The notes beneath the pieces were generated by a model. It saw only the letters and a program-made list of their open reading frames with translations, made no database searches and was not told where the DNA came from. DNA of 64,000 nt from Alteromonas antoniana (GTDB taxonomy: Bacteria; Pseudomonadota; Gammaproteobacteria; Enterobacterales; Alteromonadaceae), in the NCBI RefSeq assembly GCF_019249295.1, contig NZ_JAESDH010000014.1:1-64000 (forward strand), in the 5' to 3' direction. This document shows, piece after piece, positions 18,005 through 28,183 of this stretch. Each line of letters starts with the position of its first letter. The first letter of the stretch is position 1. The translations under genes were made by a program, and so were the position numbers.

Positions 18005-18033
18005 TTGTGATCTCAGGATGTTTCACGTACAAT
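18005..18033 (+). promoter_or_regulatory. Putative rplU-rpmA promoter
   Basis: TTGTGA (18005-18010), a 17-bp spacer and TACAAT (18028-18033) form a good sigma70 promoter about 55 bp upstream of the rplU start. The remainder of the 17596-18086 gap is AT-rich near 17960-18000 (ACGCAA...TTGCGT inverted repeat around AAAAATA/TATTTTT) and holds no gene. Confidence 0.7.
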
Positions 18034-18086
18034 TCGCGCCCTGTTTTTTGAATTGAAGCGTCAAGTGACGCAGAGCGGAGTTAAAT

Positions 18087-18398
18087 ATGTACGCGGTTTT
18101 CCAAAGTGGCGGTAAACAACACCGTGTGGCCGAAGGCCAAACCGTTCGTCTTGAAAAAATCGAAGTCGCACCAGGCGAGTCGGTTGAATTTGACAATGTA
18201 TTAATGGTTAGCAACGGTGACGATGTTAAAATCGGCACTCCTCTTGTTGCTGGTGGTAAAGTGACTGCAGAAGTGATTACTCACGGTCGTGGCGAAAAGA
18301 TTAAAATCGTCAAGTTCCGTCGTCGTAAGCACTCTCGTTCACAAATGGGTCATCGTCAGTGGTTCACTGAAGTGAAGATCACTGGTATCAACGCATAA
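18087..18398 (+). CDS. rplU: 50S ribosomal protein L21
   Basis: The 103 residues are colinear with bacterial L21 throughout, starting [14 protein letters not shown] and ending with the [21 protein letters not shown] region that contacts 23S rRNA. L21 is an early assembly protein of the large subunit near the L20 site. A strong promoter is seen 55 bp upstream, and rpmA follows after 15 bp, forming the conserved rplU-rpmA operon. Length is the same as in E. coli (103). Confidence 0.98.
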   Translation: MYAVFQSGGKQHRVAEGQTVRLEKIEVAPGESVEFDNVLMVSNGDDVKIGTPLVAGGKVTAEVITHGRGEKIKIVKFRRRKHSRSQMGHRQWFTEVKITGINA

Positions 18399-18413
18399 TA
18401 GGAGCACGAACAC

Positions 18414-18671
18414 ATGGCACATAAAAAAGCTGGTGGTAGTACCAAAAACGGTCGCGATTCCGAAAGTAAACGCCTCGGTGTTAAGCGCTTCGGTGGTGAA
18501 TCAGTTCTTGCTGGTAACATCATTGTTCGTCAACGTGGTACTCGTTTCCACGCAGGCGACAACATGGGTATCGGCAAAGACCACACCCTGTTTGCACTGA
18601 AAGACGGCAAGGTTCAGTTCGACGTTAAAGGTCCTAAGAACCGTAAGTTCGTGAGCATCGTAGCTGAGTAA
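18414..18671 (+). CDS. rpmA: 50S ribosomal protein L27
   Basis: The 85-residue protein starts [19 protein letters not shown], the canonical L27 N-terminus that reaches towards the peptidyl-transferase centre. There is no Firmicutes-type cleavable N-terminal extension. The core contains [22 protein letters not shown] and HTLFALKDG. Cotranscribed with rplU. A strong terminator follows 30 bp downstream, separating it from obgE. Confidence 0.98.
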   Translation: MAHKKAGGSTKNGRDSESKRLGVKRFGGESVLAGNIIVRQRGTRFHAGDNMGIGKDHTLFALKDGKVQFDVKGPKNRKFVSIVAE

Positions 18672-18700
18672 GCGCAGAGCTCTCGCCGAACAGGCTAAGA

Positions 18701-18726
18701 AAAACCCCGCGCTTGCGGGGTTTTTT
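18701..18726 (+). terminator. Rho-independent terminator after rpmA
   Basis: CCCCGC (18705-18710), loop GCTT, GCGGGG (18715-18720), flanked by AAAA and a run of six T. Confidence 0.92.
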
Positions 18727-18991
18727 GTTTCTGATGCAGAAAGTGCTTGCGTTGAAATGCGTAGTCAGGCGCTGTGTCAAACAGCCCTTTGAGGCCCGCC
18801 GTCACTGCAAGCCAGCATGTTGTAAATCTTGACCAAGCGACTAGGCGACCAACCGGTTCGCTAAGACAATCTGACGCTGGACGATAACCTCAGCTCACGC
18901 CATTCATGCCAGCGGTATGCGGCATTGCTGAGGCAACCCGTGGAAAGTTTCATGCCGTATGTCGGTGAATGGTGTAAAATAATAAGTCCGT

Positions 18992-19069
18992 ACCTATTCC
19001 TATGGCCGGGCGCTGGCACCCAGTAGTCAGACGACATCAACGTCGAAATGGATGGCTATAGGAATAAGT
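18992..19069. repeat. Long-range inverted repeat upstream of obgE
   Basis: ACCTATTCCTATGGCC (18992-19007) pairs with the reverse complement of 19054-19069 at 14 of 16 positions. The 46-base loop contains a smaller CGAC/GTCG stem. No T-tract follows, so it is not a simple terminator. It lies 61 bp before the obgE start in a 459-bp region otherwise free of genes and could be a structured leader or small RNA. Confidence 0.5.
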
Positions 19070-19130
19070 ATTGATTGATACCGCCCTGATGCGGTAATAA
19101 ACCCACAGTCTTTGAGACTCGGAGCGATAA

Positions 19131-20285
<1,155 letters not shown>

Positions 20286-20293
20286 GGACGGCC

Positions 20294-20797
20294 ATGAAAA
20301 TTGCAATGATTGCAGCAATGGCAAAAGGACGGGTGATTGGCGCTGACAATGGCATGCCATGGCACCTTCCGGCTGATTTAAAGCACTTTAAACAGACTAC
20401 GTTGGGCAAGCCTGTGATTATGGGGCGGAAGACCTACGAGTCGATTGGACGGGCATTGCCAGGCAGAACCAATATCGTTGTGTCTTCGCAATCCGGTTAT
20501 GCGCTCGAAGATGCCATTGTGGTGAGTAGTCCTGAGGACGCGCTGAATGTCGCTACAACCTCGCCGGATGCTGCTGAAGAAGTGATGGTCATAGGCGGCG
20601 GGAAAATATATGAAACCTTCCTGCCGTCTGCGCAAACATTGTACTTAACCTTCATTGAGCTGGATGTAGAGGGCGATACCTGTTTTCCGGATTATGAGGC
20701 TCAGGCTTCCTGGAAGGAAACAGAACGGCAGGACAATCAGCCGGATGAGCGCAACCCCCATGCGTATGCGTTTGTGACGCTTGAGCGCGTGCTTTGA
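20294..20797 (+). CDS. folA: Dihydrofolate reductase
   Basis: FolA reduces dihydrofolate to tetrahydrofolate with NADPH. The 167 residues show the family motifs MIAAMAKGRVIGADNGMPWHLPAD (substrate loop; the acidic residue is in the PAD segment), GRKTYESIGRALPGR (NADPH binding) and VIGGGKIYETFLP. Length is close to E. coli FolA (159). The ATG is preceded by AAGGA, 8 bp after obgE. The pathway partner thymidylate synthase is encoded at 47.9 kb. No features of plasmid-type trimethoprim-resistant enzymes are visible. Confidence 0.96.
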   Translation: MKIAMIAAMAKGRVIGADNGMPWHLPADLKHFKQTTLGKPVIMGRKTYESIGRALPGRTNIVVSSQSGYALEDAIVVSSPEDALNVATTSPDAAEEVMVIGGGKIYETFLPSAQTLYLTFIELDVEGDTCFPDYEAQASWKETERQDNQPDERNPHAYAFVTLERVL

Positions 20798-20820
20798 AGC
20801 GGATAGCAAATCGTTGCTGA

Positions 20821-20837
20821 TATTGTAGAATACAATA
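20821..20837. promoter_or_regulatory. Perfect 17-bp palindrome upstream of a small lipoprotein gene
   Basis: TATTGTAGAATACAATA is a 7-bp inverted repeat with a 3-base centre, 28 bp before the start at 20865 and including -10-like hexamers (TAGAAT, TACAAT). It looks like an operator, but no binding protein can be named. Confidence 0.4.
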
Positions 20838-20864
20838 AGATGCAGCTAACTGAAGGAGTAGGAT

Positions 20865-21146
20865 ATGCAAAGGATTCTGGTTGTGGCCGCCGCCGCGACG
20901 TTTTTGAGTGGGTGTTCAGCCTCTACTTATCACCTGACGCAGGCGACAGTAGAAAATGCCGCAGAGCAGCAGCGCATTGATCAAAGCCTGTCTACGATGC
21001 ATGATCCTATGATGAGCGTACCGGCCCCGCATGAGCCGCGAACTATTCACATGCCAAAGCGCAACCGCACGGGCAAAGACTATCTGTTGATGGGACTGTT
21101 TCAGGCGGGGATTGAACTGATGCTTGAAGGAGCGCCTGAGCGCTAA
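20865..21146 (+). CDS. Small lipoprotein of unknown function
   Basis: The 93-residue product starts with a signal sequence and lipobox (MQRILVVAAAATFLSGC, Cys17), so it should be lipidated by Lgt and anchored in the cell envelope. After the Cys comes a polar region with a Met/Pro-rich stretch (MHDPMMSVPAPHEP), then an amphipathic C-terminus (YLLMGLFQAGIELMLEGAPER). AAGGAG lies 8 bp before the ATG. I do not recognise a family. It stands between folA and the convergent rpoS. Confidence 0.8.
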   Translation: MQRILVVAAAATFLSGCSASTYHLTQATVENAAEQQRIDQSLSTMHDPMMSVPAPHEPRTIHMPKRNRTGKDYLLMGLFQAGIELMLEGAPER

Positions 21147-21256
21147 ACTAATTTGGTGGTATCGTGTCAGGCCGGTTTGCTATGGCTGACATTATAGCTA
21201 CGCCTCTCTGGCAGCCACATATCATGCTGCCTTATTCACTTCCCTTGCTGGCGGTT

Positions 21257-21304
21257 CTTATCAGGTAATGCTCTTTTCAGGTAATACTCTTATCAGGTAA
21301 TAGC
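21257..21304. repeat. Three tandem 16-bp repeats
   Basis: CTTATCAGGTAATGCT (21257-21272), CTTTTCAGGTAATACT (21273-21288) and CTTATCAGGTAATAGC (21289-21304) are head-to-tail copies with a constant TCAGGTAAT core. They lie in the 226-bp gap between two convergent genes. Confidence 0.75.
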
Positions 21305-21326
21305 GCAGCACGTTAGCGCCAGATAT

Positions 21327-21356
21327 AAAAATGCCACGCATTGGCGTGGCATTTTT
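21327..21356. terminator. Bidirectional terminator downstream of rpoS
   Basis: AAAAATGCCACGC (21327-21339), loop ATTG, GCGTGGCATTTTT (21344-21356). The 13-bp symmetric stem has A- and T-tracts that serve both rpoS (minus) and the lipoprotein gene (plus). Confidence 0.9.
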
Positions 21357-21372
21357 GGTATTACAGGAAACC

Positions 21373-22371
21373 TCAGCCATTCATTCGGGCAAACAGGTTT
21401 TCCAGTGTCAGACCCTGGTGTCCCAGGGTGTCGCGAAGTCGACGCAGTGCCTCTACCTGAATCTGGCGTACACGCTCGCGCGTTAGACCAATTTCAGCAC
21501 CCACATCTTCCAGTGTAGAGGGTTCGTAACCCATAAGACCAAAGCGTCTTGCCAGCACTTCACGTTGCTTGGGATTAAGATCTTCCAGCCATTTCACAAT
21601 GTTGGTTTTTATATCTGAATCCTGCAGATTTTCTTCCGGGCCATATTCTTTCTCGTCAGCCAGAATATCCAACAGGGCTTTATCGTTTTCGCCACCTATG
21701 GGCGTGTCTACGGAGGTAATACGCTCATTAAGGCGTAACATCCGGGTGACATCTTCCACCGGTTTATCCAGTGCTTCTGCAATTTCTTCTGCCGTGGGCT
21801 CGTGGTCCAGCTTTTGTGACAACTCACGCGCGGCGCGCAGATAGACATTCAGTTCTTTCACCACATGAATGGGCAGACGAATGGTTCTGGTCTGGTTCAT
21901 GATGGCACGTTCAATGGTCTGGCGGATCCACCAGGTAGCATAGGTTGAAAAGCGGAAACCGCGTTCGGGGTCGAATTTTTCCACAGCGCGGATCAGACCC
22001 AGGTTACCTTCTTCAATGAGATCAAGTAGTGCCAGACCACGGTTGTTGTAGCGTCGTGCTATTTTCACAACAAGTCTGAGGTTACTGACAATCATTCGTT
22101 TACGTGATGCTTCGCAGCCGCGTAGGGCACGTCTGGCAAAGTACACTTCTTCTTCTGCCGTTAGCAGAGGCGAGTAGCCAATTTCTCCCAAATACAATTG
22201 GGTGGCATCGAGGTTTTTGGGGAGCTCTTCCTGGGGAAGTACGATATCCTCGTTATCGTCATCCGCATTTTCGTTCAAGGTGGCTTCCGCTTTGACGTTA
22301 GCTGACATTTCCATATCATCCAGTTCATCGCGAGACTTCGGTTCGACTACAGCGTTTTTAGTTTGACCCAC
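21373..22371 (-). CDS. rpoS: RNA polymerase sigma factor RpoS (stationary phase, general stress)
   Basis: The 332 residues contain an acidic N-terminus and sigma regions 1.2 ([21 protein letters not shown]), 2 ([29 protein letters not shown] and [16 protein letters not shown]), 3 and 4 ([28 protein letters not shown]). Length and sequence fit RpoS rather than RpoD, which is much longer. Translation most likely starts at GTG 22371 with AGGAG 8 bases upstream. An ATG out of frame overlaps the ribosome-binding region but is too close to the Shine-Dalgarno to be used. It is downstream of nlpD, in which the main rpoS promoter lies in E. coli. The 76-bp gap is a T-rich tract. Confidence 0.97.
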   Translation of the reverse strand: MGQTKNAVVEPKSRDELDDMEMSANVKAEATLNENADDDNEDIVLPQEELPKNLDATQLYLGEIGYSPLLTAEEEVYFARRALRGCEASRKRMIVSNLRLVVKIARRYNNRGLALLDLIEEGNLGLIRAVEKFDPERGFRFSTYATWWIRQTIERAIMNQTRTIRLPIHVVKELNVYLRAARELSQKLDHEPTAEEIAEALDKPVEDVTRMLRLNERITSVDTPIGGENDKALLDILADEKEYGPEENLQDSDIKTNIVKWLEDLNPKQREVLARRFGLMGYEPSTLEDVGAEIGLTRERVRQIQVEALRRLRDTLGHQGLTLENLFARMNG

Positions 22372-22447
22372 AACTGCATCTCCTGCTCTGTTTGGTTACC
22401 TTTGTACGTTCTCTCCTTTCATTTCTTATTATTATTATTTATTGTTG

Positions 22448-23302
22448 TTATGGACGTTGCGTTGGCAGATATCGCAGCGGATCTAACGATTTACCGCGAT
22501 ATCTCACTTCAAAATGAAGTTTTACCGAATCTGTACCGCTATTCCCCATGGTCGCAATAAGATCGCCTGCGCTAACCCATTGCTGTTCTTTTACTTTTAT
22601 TGTGTCGTTGTGTGCATACGCACTTAAGAATGTGTCAGTATGCTTTATTATAATAAGGTTGCCGTATCCTCTCAGGGCATTTCCCGAGTAAACGACTTTT
22701 CCATCCGCAGCAGCCACTATATCTGTACCTCTGGCTGACTGGATATCGATTCCTTTATTGCCGGATTCATCCCGGCTAAACGTGGCAATTAACTTGCCTT
22801 TGGCTGGCCATACCCACTGGTTCACTTTATCAGGGAACGAATTGGTGGTGCGTTTTTTGACGCTTCCTGACGGCTTTTTGACGCCCTTAAGTGGCTGCCT
22901 GTTAACATTTTTTTCACTTTCACCATACGCCTGCTCGTTGGTACGGTCAACCGTATTTGTATAGACTTTAGGCGAGGTCTGACCAGTCGTTTTGGGAGGT
23001 GATGTTGGTTCGCGTTTGGCGACTTCCGGCGCTGTTACACGCAGTGACTGGCCCGGGAAGATATTGTAGGGCGGGCGTAAATTGTTATAGCGCGCAATGT
23101 CACGATAATCATTTCCCGTGTACCAGGCCACTGCGTAAAGCGTGTCGCCTTTTTTCACTGTGTAGGTGTCGCCCTGAAAACCTTTATCTTCGACAGGTTG
23201 GCTGTTCAGCACGACAACAGGGGCTGGCGGGGTAGATCCACAGGAAAACACTGCCAGACAGCAGATGAGAACGGTAAGGGCTCTGGAGGTCGCGTACTGC
23301 AT
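22448..23302 (-). CDS. nlpD: Lipoprotein NlpD, activator of division amidases
   Basis: The 284-residue protein has a lipobox signal (CLAVFSCGS), a LysM peptidoglycan-binding domain (YTVKKGDTLYAVAWYTGNDYRDIARYN) and a C-terminal LytM/M23 domain. In the latter the metalloprotease HxGxD motif is NKGID, i.e. degenerate. The region GNALRGYGNLIIIKH...AYAHND matches E. coli NlpD closely. Such catalytically dead LytM proteins activate amidases such as AmiC at the septum. It sits directly upstream of rpoS, as in other gammaproteobacteria. The lipid is added by Lgt (47.1 kb). Confidence 0.95.
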   Translation of the reverse strand: MQYATSRALTVLICCLAVFSCGSTPPAPVVVLNSQPVEDKGFQGDTYTVKKGDTLYAVAWYTGNDYRDIARYNNLRPPYNIFPGQSLRVTAPEVAKREPTSPPKTTGQTSPKVYTNTVDRTNEQAYGESEKNVNRQPLKGVKKPSGSVKKRTTNSFPDKVNQWVWPAKGKLIATFSRDESGNKGIDIQSARGTDIVAAADGKVVYSGNALRGYGNLIIIKHTDTFLSAYAHNDTIKVKEQQWVSAGDLIATMGNSGTDSVKLHFEVRYRGKSLDPLRYLPTQRP

Positions 23303-23317
23303 GCGCGCTGTTAAAGC

Positions 23318-23896
23318 CTAGCGTAATATCAGGTAGGCCAGAACGGCGAGTACAACAACGCCCCAGCCAAGAATTTCGACATATTGCCTTAATTTGGCTT
23401 CCATCGCTGCGCCTCCCCACCGCATTAACGCTGCCACGAGAAAAAAGCGTGCACCGCGACCCACGGCAGACGCCAGTACGAAAGGCAGGAAAGCCATTTG
23501 CAAAAATCCTGCGCTAATGGTGAATACTTTATACGGGATAGGGGAAAACCCGGCTACAAAGACTATCCATACGCCGTAATCGGTAAACCACTGCATCGCT
23601 TTATCGAGCTTCGGCTGATAGCCTGCAGATTCGATAACCGGTTGCAGCCACGCTTCAAAGGCAAAGTAACCGAGAAAATAACCGGCAATGCCGCCAATGA
23701 CCGACATCAGCGTTGTGAGCATGGCAAAGTACCAGGCACGCGTTGGCTGTGACAGTGACATTGGTGCCAGCATTACATCGGGCGGGATAGGAAAAAACAT
23801 TGATTCAGCGAAGCTAAGACCACCTAAATAGCGACTCGCATGAGGATGCCTCGACCAGCGAATTGCCAGGTCATAGCACGGCTGAAACACTTTCAC
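23318..23896 (-). CDS. YqaA-like DedA/VTT-family membrane protein
   Basis: The 192-residue integral membrane protein has four to five hydrophobic segments and the VTT/DedA-type motifs [18 protein letters not shown] and [21 protein letters not shown] (Glu and FxPxP in re-entrant regions). The family includes scramblase-like and transporter-like proteins; the substrate here is unknown. It overlaps pcm by 4 bp (ATGA), indicating translational coupling within the surE-pcm-yqaA-nlpD-rpoS cluster. Confidence 0.85.
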   Translation of the reverse strand: MKVFQPCYDLAIRWSRHPHASRYLGGLSFAESMFFPIPPDVMLAPMSLSQPTRAWYFAMLTTLMSVIGGIAGYFLGYFAFEAWLQPVIESAGYQPKLDKAMQWFTDYGVWIVFVAGFSPIPYKVFTISAGFLQMAFLPFVLASAVGRGARFFLVAALMRWGGAAMEAKLRQYVEILGWGVVVLAVLAYLILR

Positions 23897-24528
23897 ATTA
23901 GCTCTCCTGCTACCAGCGGCACAAATCTGACCGATTCCACGGTATCTGTCCGCAATTCTCCATCCACACGATCAATGCAAAGTAGTGACTGTTGCTCATC
24001 GCCGACCGGGATGATCATACGGCCACCTTCTTTCAACTGATCGCACAAATCCTGTGGCAATGAGCTGGCAGCCGCCGTTACGATAATGGCATCGTAAGGC
24101 CCTTTGGAAGGCCAGCCCTTCCAGCCATCACCGTGCTTCATTGAAATATTGTGTAAATCCAGCTGGTTCATACGGCGCTTGGCATGAAACTGCAGCGATT
24201 TGATACGTTCCACTGAATATACTCGCTGGAACAGCTGCGCCAGTATTGCGGTCTGATACCCAGAGCCGGTGCCAATTTCCAGCACGTTGACTGCCTGATT
24301 AGGCGCATCCAGCAGCAGCTCCGTCATCTTAGCAACAATATAAGGTTGCGAAATTGTCTGCCCCTGACCGATGGGCAAAGCCGTATTCTGATACGCCTTG
24401 TGTTTTAGCGTATCCGGCAAAAAAATCTCTCGGGGGGTGCCTGCAATTGCGTTCAGCACTTTCTGGTTTTTGACACCTTCCGAATACAGCAGTTCGGCCA
24501 GCGCGTCACCTTTTCTAGAGGATCTCAT
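23893..24528 (-). CDS. pcm: Protein-L-isoaspartate O-methyltransferase
   Basis: Pcm methylates the abnormal isoaspartyl residues in aged proteins with S-adenosylmethionine, starting their repair. The 211 residues show the N-terminal helices ([30 protein letters not shown], the substrate-binding signature) and the SAM motifs [15 protein letters not shown] and [11 protein letters not shown]. Length matches E. coli Pcm (208). The surE-pcm-nlpD-rpoS order is a conserved stationary-phase survival cluster. The gap to surE is 52 bp. Confidence 0.96.
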   Translation of the reverse strand: MRSSRKGDALAELLYSEGVKNQKVLNAIAGTPREIFLPDTLKHKAYQNTALPIGQGQTISQPYIVAKMTELLLDAPNQAVNVLEIGTGSGYQTAILAQLFQRVYSVERIKSLQFHAKRRMNQLDLHNISMKHGDGWKGWPSKGPYDAIIVTAAASSLPQDLCDQLKEGGRMIIPVGDEQQSLLCIDRVDGELRTDTVESVRFVPLVAGELM

Positions 24529-24580
24529 GGTACCTTATTATTATCCTTATTAAACCAATCTTTAGCAGACGGCGAGTTCC

Positions 24581-25324
24581 TTACTTCGCCATCCAGTCCT
24601 TCATATCATCTAAGCTTTGATAAGCCGTCATATCAACACTTAGCGGCGTTACCGAGCAATACCCGTTTGCTACCGCTTCAAAGTCTGTTCCCGGTCCGGC
24701 ATCCTGTTCTGCCCCGGCCGGGCCATACCAGAATATTTGTCTGCCAAACGGGTCTTTATCTTCCACCATCCCTTCCGCGCGATGTCGGCGACCCTGACGG
24801 GTAACCTTAATGCCTTTAAGTTCCTCATATGGCACATCCGGCACATTCACATTAAGGATTTGGTTTGCCGGCAACGGATGCTTTTGCAATTTTTTGATAA
24901 TCTCCAGCACCACGCGGGCAGCGGTCTCAAAGTGCTCGCCCTTTTTGCTGGTGAGAGAGACGGCAATGGCTGGCAGGCCCATGTAGCGGCCTTCTGTTGC
25001 TGCCGCCACCGTGCCTGAATAAATCACATCATCGCCCAGGTTTGCGCCGTGATTGATGCCCGATACTACCAGCTCAGGATCTTCTTTCAAAAACCGGTTT
25101 ACGCCAAGATGAACGCAGTCGGAAGGTGTGCCATTCACAGAATAAAAACCACTGTCCATTTGCTGAATACGCAACGGCTGGTGCAAAGACAAGGCATTAG
25201 ACGCGCCGCTGCAGTTTCTGTCCGGCGCGATTACAGTAACATCGTGTTCGCTGGCAATGGTCTGATGTAAAATCGCCAGCCCTTTCGCGAATACGCCATC
25301 ATCGTTACTCATTAGTATTTTCAT
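24581..25324 (-). CDS. surE: 5'/3'-nucleotidase SurE
   Basis: SurE is a metal-dependent phosphatase acting on nucleoside monophosphates and short polyphosphate. The 247 residues begin MKILMSNDDGVFAKG, giving the DD metal ligands at positions 8-9, and include SGINHGANLGDDVIYSGTVAAATEG with the conserved Asn and Ser. Length is as in E. coli (253). It starts 12 bp after truD, consistent with one transcript through the ispD-ispF-truD-surE-pcm segment. Confidence 0.96.
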   Translation of the reverse strand: MKILMSNDDGVFAKGLAILHQTIASEHDVTVIAPDRNCSGASNALSLHQPLRIQQMDSGFYSVNGTPSDCVHLGVNRFLKEDPELVVSGINHGANLGDDVIYSGTVAAATEGRYMGLPAIAVSLTSKKGEHFETAARVVLEIIKKLQKHPLPANQILNVNVPDVPYEELKGIKVTRQGRRHRAEGMVEDKDPFGRQIFWYGPAGAEQDAGPGTDFEAVANGYCSVTPLSVDMTAYQSLDDMKDWMAK

Positions 25325-25336
25325 GAATCTACCTGA

Positions 25337-26404
25337 CTATACGCTGTTGATTGGAGTGACCATATCGATGCATTCGCGCAACACTGACGTTGCGAAGCAG
25401 CCACTGGGAAGACTGAATGATACCGTTAATGTATCACCCTTACCCAACCATTCAAGCTGCTCTGGCCATATTTTTATCGCCCGACGTTCCTGCTCAAACC
25501 CGGCCGAGGCAAGAAAGTCAGTGACTCTCGGGTGAGCCTGGGCCACGGCCTGCTCTAATGCCCGCGCCTCATCCCGACTGGGTAAGTTGCCGGCCCCCCA
25601 CTGTGGGGCTGTGGGTGACAGGTCACCGGTATCATACCGTTGGGGGATGGTGCTATCACTGCCATCATCAACAAAAAAGCTGTTAGAGCCCGTCAGTACC
25701 AGCGCATCCCCCGGCAACACCTGATTAAATTGCTGATTTTGCAGTCGTGTTGACACCACTTCATTAAAGAACCAGCTTCGCAATGCTGATAGCGCCATTG
25801 AACGTTTATTGCGGTGGCGAATGGTTTCGCCCTGGATCATGCGTTCTGCCAGTACCAGGTTTCCGCCGCGCATCACTTCGCCCTGATCGTTCATACGCAT
25901 AACGCCGAATCGCTGCTCGCCGTAATAATTAGGCACGCCATGGGTGGCGATTTTCGACAGTGTGTCCTCAACCGCCTCGATGTTGTTTACCTGGCGAAGC
26001 TGAATCTGAAAGGCATTGCCCTTTAGCTGACCGGTTTTCAGCTTTTTATTGTGGCGGGTTTGCTTTAACACTTTTACGCCTTCCAGCTTCCAGTCTGAAA
26101 AGTCGAAATCCGGCTTGCCCGGCGCATGCAGCCCAAACCACTGTCGGGTGACGGCGTACTTATCTTTTCTGCCGGCATAGGTTACCTGGCGTAAAGGAAG
26201 GCCGGTATAACGTGCCAGTTGCTCGGCCAGATAAGCGGTGTTGGTGTTTTCTTTTTCGATAAACACAAACTGGTGTTCACCATCGTCGGTGGGTTCGTAG
26301 CCTAAATCCTCAGTTACCTGAAAATCGTCGGCCTGAAACTTGAAAAGCCCCGTGGACACTGGCCGGCCATACAAATATTCCCAGTGCTGTGTGGTTAACT
26401 CCAT
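25337..26404 (-). CDS. truD: tRNA pseudouridine(13) synthase
   Basis: TruD isomerises U13 of tRNA-Glu to pseudouridine. The 355 residues include the N-terminal [29 protein letters not shown] and [15 protein letters not shown], which carries the catalytic Asp (GRKDK). The inserted TruD domain has NYYGEQRFG, typical of this family only. Length matches E. coli TruD (349). The start overlaps the 3' end of ispF by 10 bp, so translation is coupled. Confidence 0.96.
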   Translation of the reverse strand: MELTTQHWEYLYGRPVSTGLFKFQADDFQVTEDLGYEPTDDGEHQFVFIEKENTNTAYLAEQLARYTGLPLRQVTYAGRKDKYAVTRQWFGLHAPGKPDFDFSDWKLEGVKVLKQTRHNKKLKTGQLKGNAFQIQLRQVNNIEAVEDTLSKIATHGVPNYYGEQRFGVMRMNDQGEVMRGGNLVLAERMIQGETIRHRNKRSMALSALRSWFFNEVVSTRLQNQQFNQVLPGDALVLTGSNSFFVDDGSDSTIPQRYDTGDLSPTAPQWGAGNLPSRDEARALEQAVAQAHPRVTDFLASAGFEQERRAIKIWPEQLEWLGKGDTLTVSFSLPSGCFATSVLRECIDMVTPINSV

Positions 26405-26880
26405 GACGGATCCTTTTGTAGCAATACAACCGCATGGGCGGCGATGCCTTCTTTTCTTCCGGTATAGCCGAGTTTCTCGGTGGTGGTCGCCTTCACATTA
26501 ATATCATCGACCGGGCAACTGCAGTCAGCAGCGATATTGTCACGCATAGCGTCAATATGGGGGGCCATCTTCGGCGACTGTGCTACAATTGTCATATCGG
26601 CATTCACCAGTCTGTAGCCCTTTTTTTCTACCTGTAACATCACGTGCTTGAGTAATTCACGTGAATTGGCACCCGCATAGGCACTGTCAGTATCCGGGAA
26701 ATGTTCGCCGATGTCGCCAAGGGCAGCTGCTCCTAAAATGGCGTCACACAATGCATGAAGCAATACGTCGCCATCAGAGTGGGCCACCAGGCCCTGCTCG
26801 TACTCAATTTCTACGCCGCCGATAATGATGGGACCATCACCACCGAACTTGTGTACATCGAATCCGTGTCCTATTCGCAT
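26395..26880 (-). CDS. ispF: 2-C-methyl-D-erythritol 2,4-cyclodiphosphate synthase
   Basis: IspF is the fifth enzyme of the MEP isoprenoid pathway. The 161 residues start [13 protein letters not shown], with metal ligands Asp and His, and contain [25 protein letters not shown] and the C-terminal [22 protein letters not shown]. Length is identical to typical IspF (about 159). It overlaps ispD by 10 bp and truD by 10 bp. Isoprenoid precursors made here feed IspB (16.6 kb). Confidence 0.97.
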   Translation of the reverse strand: MRIGHGFDVHKFGGDGPIIIGGVEIEYEQGLVAHSDGDVLLHALCDAILGAAALGDIGEHFPDTDSAYAGANSRELLKHVMLQVEKKGYRLVNADMTIVAQSPKMAPHIDAMRDNIAADCSCPVDDINVKATTTEKLGYTGRKEGIAAHAVVLLQKDPSWS

Positions 26881-27593
26881 ACCGTGTCCTGATCCTCTTT
26901 TGCTAAACGTTCTAAATAAAATCCGGCCAACGGCATATCCGCCGGGCGGGTTATTTTTATGTTGGCAGGGTTGGCATCGATCAATGCGACCTTAAATCCG
27001 GCCATTTCCATCGCCGATGCTTCGTCTGTGACGGGGTGCCCCTGAGACAGTGAGCTGGTCACCGCCTCTCTGAGCAGCGCCGCAGGAAACAACTGTGGTG
27101 TCAGTGCATGCCATAAATCGTCGCGGCTCTCTGTATGTGAAATAGTGTGCGACTGGCTTACTGCGCGCTTCATGGTGTCTCTTACCGGGGTTGCCAGAAT
27201 GCCGCCGGCAACGTCGCGCTGATCAATCACGCCAAGCAATTTATCGATATCAGCGTGACTTACGCACGGACGGGCTGCATCGTGCACCATTGCCCAGCAA
27301 TCATCAGGTAGTTGCTTAAGCGCACTGAGTACCGAGTCGGCACGCTCGTTTCCGCCGTCAACGATCGTCAGCCAGTTGGCTTGGGCAACTGGCAATGTGG
27401 GAAAGTATGGATCGCCGGGGCTGAGTGCTACGACAACCCGGTCGATAGCCGGGTGACGAATAAGCGCTTCCAGTGTATGTTCGATAATCGTTTTGCCAGC
27501 CAGTGACAGATACTGCTTGGGGCGATCTGCCTGCATGCGGCTGCCAACGCCGGCTGCAGGAACAACCGCGATAATTCGGGGGGATCTTTTCAT
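26871..27593 (-). CDS. ispD: 2-C-methyl-D-erythritol 4-phosphate cytidylyltransferase
   Basis: IspD couples CTP to methylerythritol phosphate in the MEP pathway. The 240 residues show the nucleotidyltransferase start [20 protein letters not shown], the [10 protein letters not shown] motif and the C-terminal [18 protein letters not shown] followed by [10 protein letters not shown]. Length is close to E. coli IspD (236). It lies between ftsB (9-bp gap) and ispF (overlap), the standard ftsB-ispD-ispF operon. Confidence 0.97.
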   Translation of the reverse strand: MKRSPRIIAVVPAAGVGSRMQADRPKQYLSLAGKTIIEHTLEALIRHPAIDRVVVALSPGDPYFPTLPVAQANWLTIVDGGNERADSVLSALKQLPDDCWAMVHDAARPCVSHADIDKLLGVIDQRDVAGGILATPVRDTMKRAVSQSHTISHTESRDDLWHALTPQLFPAALLREAVTSSLSQGHPVTDEASAMEMAGFKVALIDANPANIKITRPADMPLAGFYLERLAKEDQDTVCE

Positions 27594-27602
27594 TAATTGA
27601 TT

Positions 27603-27902
27603 TTAGTCATTGTCAGCCGGCAGGATGCGATAGAAGGTTTCCCCTTCTTTGATCAGTCCCAGTTCGTTACGAGCACGCTCTTCAATCGCCTCAAGACCGA
27701 TTTTTAAGTCGTTGATATCCGCTTGCAGCAATGCATTCCGCTGCGCCAGATTGGCATTCTGAAGAGATTGTTTGTGGACTTCCTGTTCGCGCGCGAGATA
27801 GTCCGGGATACTGTTTTTACCTGTCCATAAGCGGTATTGCAGCAAACCCAGCAAGAGCAGTAATACAATGGTAACCCATCTATCTTGCCACACGGCTATC
27901 AC
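27603..27902 (-). CDS. ftsB: Cell division protein FtsB
   Basis: FtsB is a bitopic inner-membrane protein of the divisome that forms a complex with FtsL and FtsQ. The 99 residues have a short cytoplasmic start, one membrane helix (TIVLLLLLGLLQYRLW), a coiled coil with heptad character and the conserved EERARNELGLIKEGETFYRIL end. The frame opens with GTG at 27902; a second GTG at 27893 has AGGTG at better spacing and gives a family-like length, so the start is uncertain. First gene of the ispD cluster. Confidence 0.93.
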   Translation of the reverse strand: MIAVWQDRWVTIVLLLLLGLLQYRLWTGKNSIPDYLAREQEVHKQSLQNANLAQRNALLQADINDLKIGLEAIEERARNELGLIKEGETFYRILPADND

Positions 27903-28123
27903 CTGTCGTTATTTGATTCGGAGTTATCGCCAACAAGGACGAAAGACGAAGCCCATGGCCGCGCCTGAATTGTGACTTATTATGCCGTGCCAGCGCTGTA
28001 TTGCAAAGGGTAAGGGAAGGGACGGTTAAGGATCCGCTCTTCAAGGGTGGCAGGAAACACGCTATCGCATGCAAATAAAACCTGAAATACATTGGAAATG
28101 CATTGTTATTCTCGCTGTCACCG

Positions 28124-28175
28124 CGTGCTCCGGCGCCCGGGCCGTAAGACAGGGGCCGGGCACTTGTGAAGCACG
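28124..28175. repeat. GC-rich inverted repeat upstream of ftsB
   Basis: CGTGCT (28124-28129) and AGCACG (28170-28175) enclose a second stem, GCCCGG (28136-28141) with CCGGGC. No T-run follows on either strand. The 27903-28183 gap holds nothing else I can support. Confidence 0.45.
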
Positions 28176-28183
28176 AGCCTGAT

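Noticed and set aside
22344..22376. Out-of-frame ATG mini-ORF overlapping the rpoS start
   Set aside because: The ATG directly abuts the AGGAG, too close for initiation, and the peptide is only ten codons. The GTG at 22371 has proper spacing.
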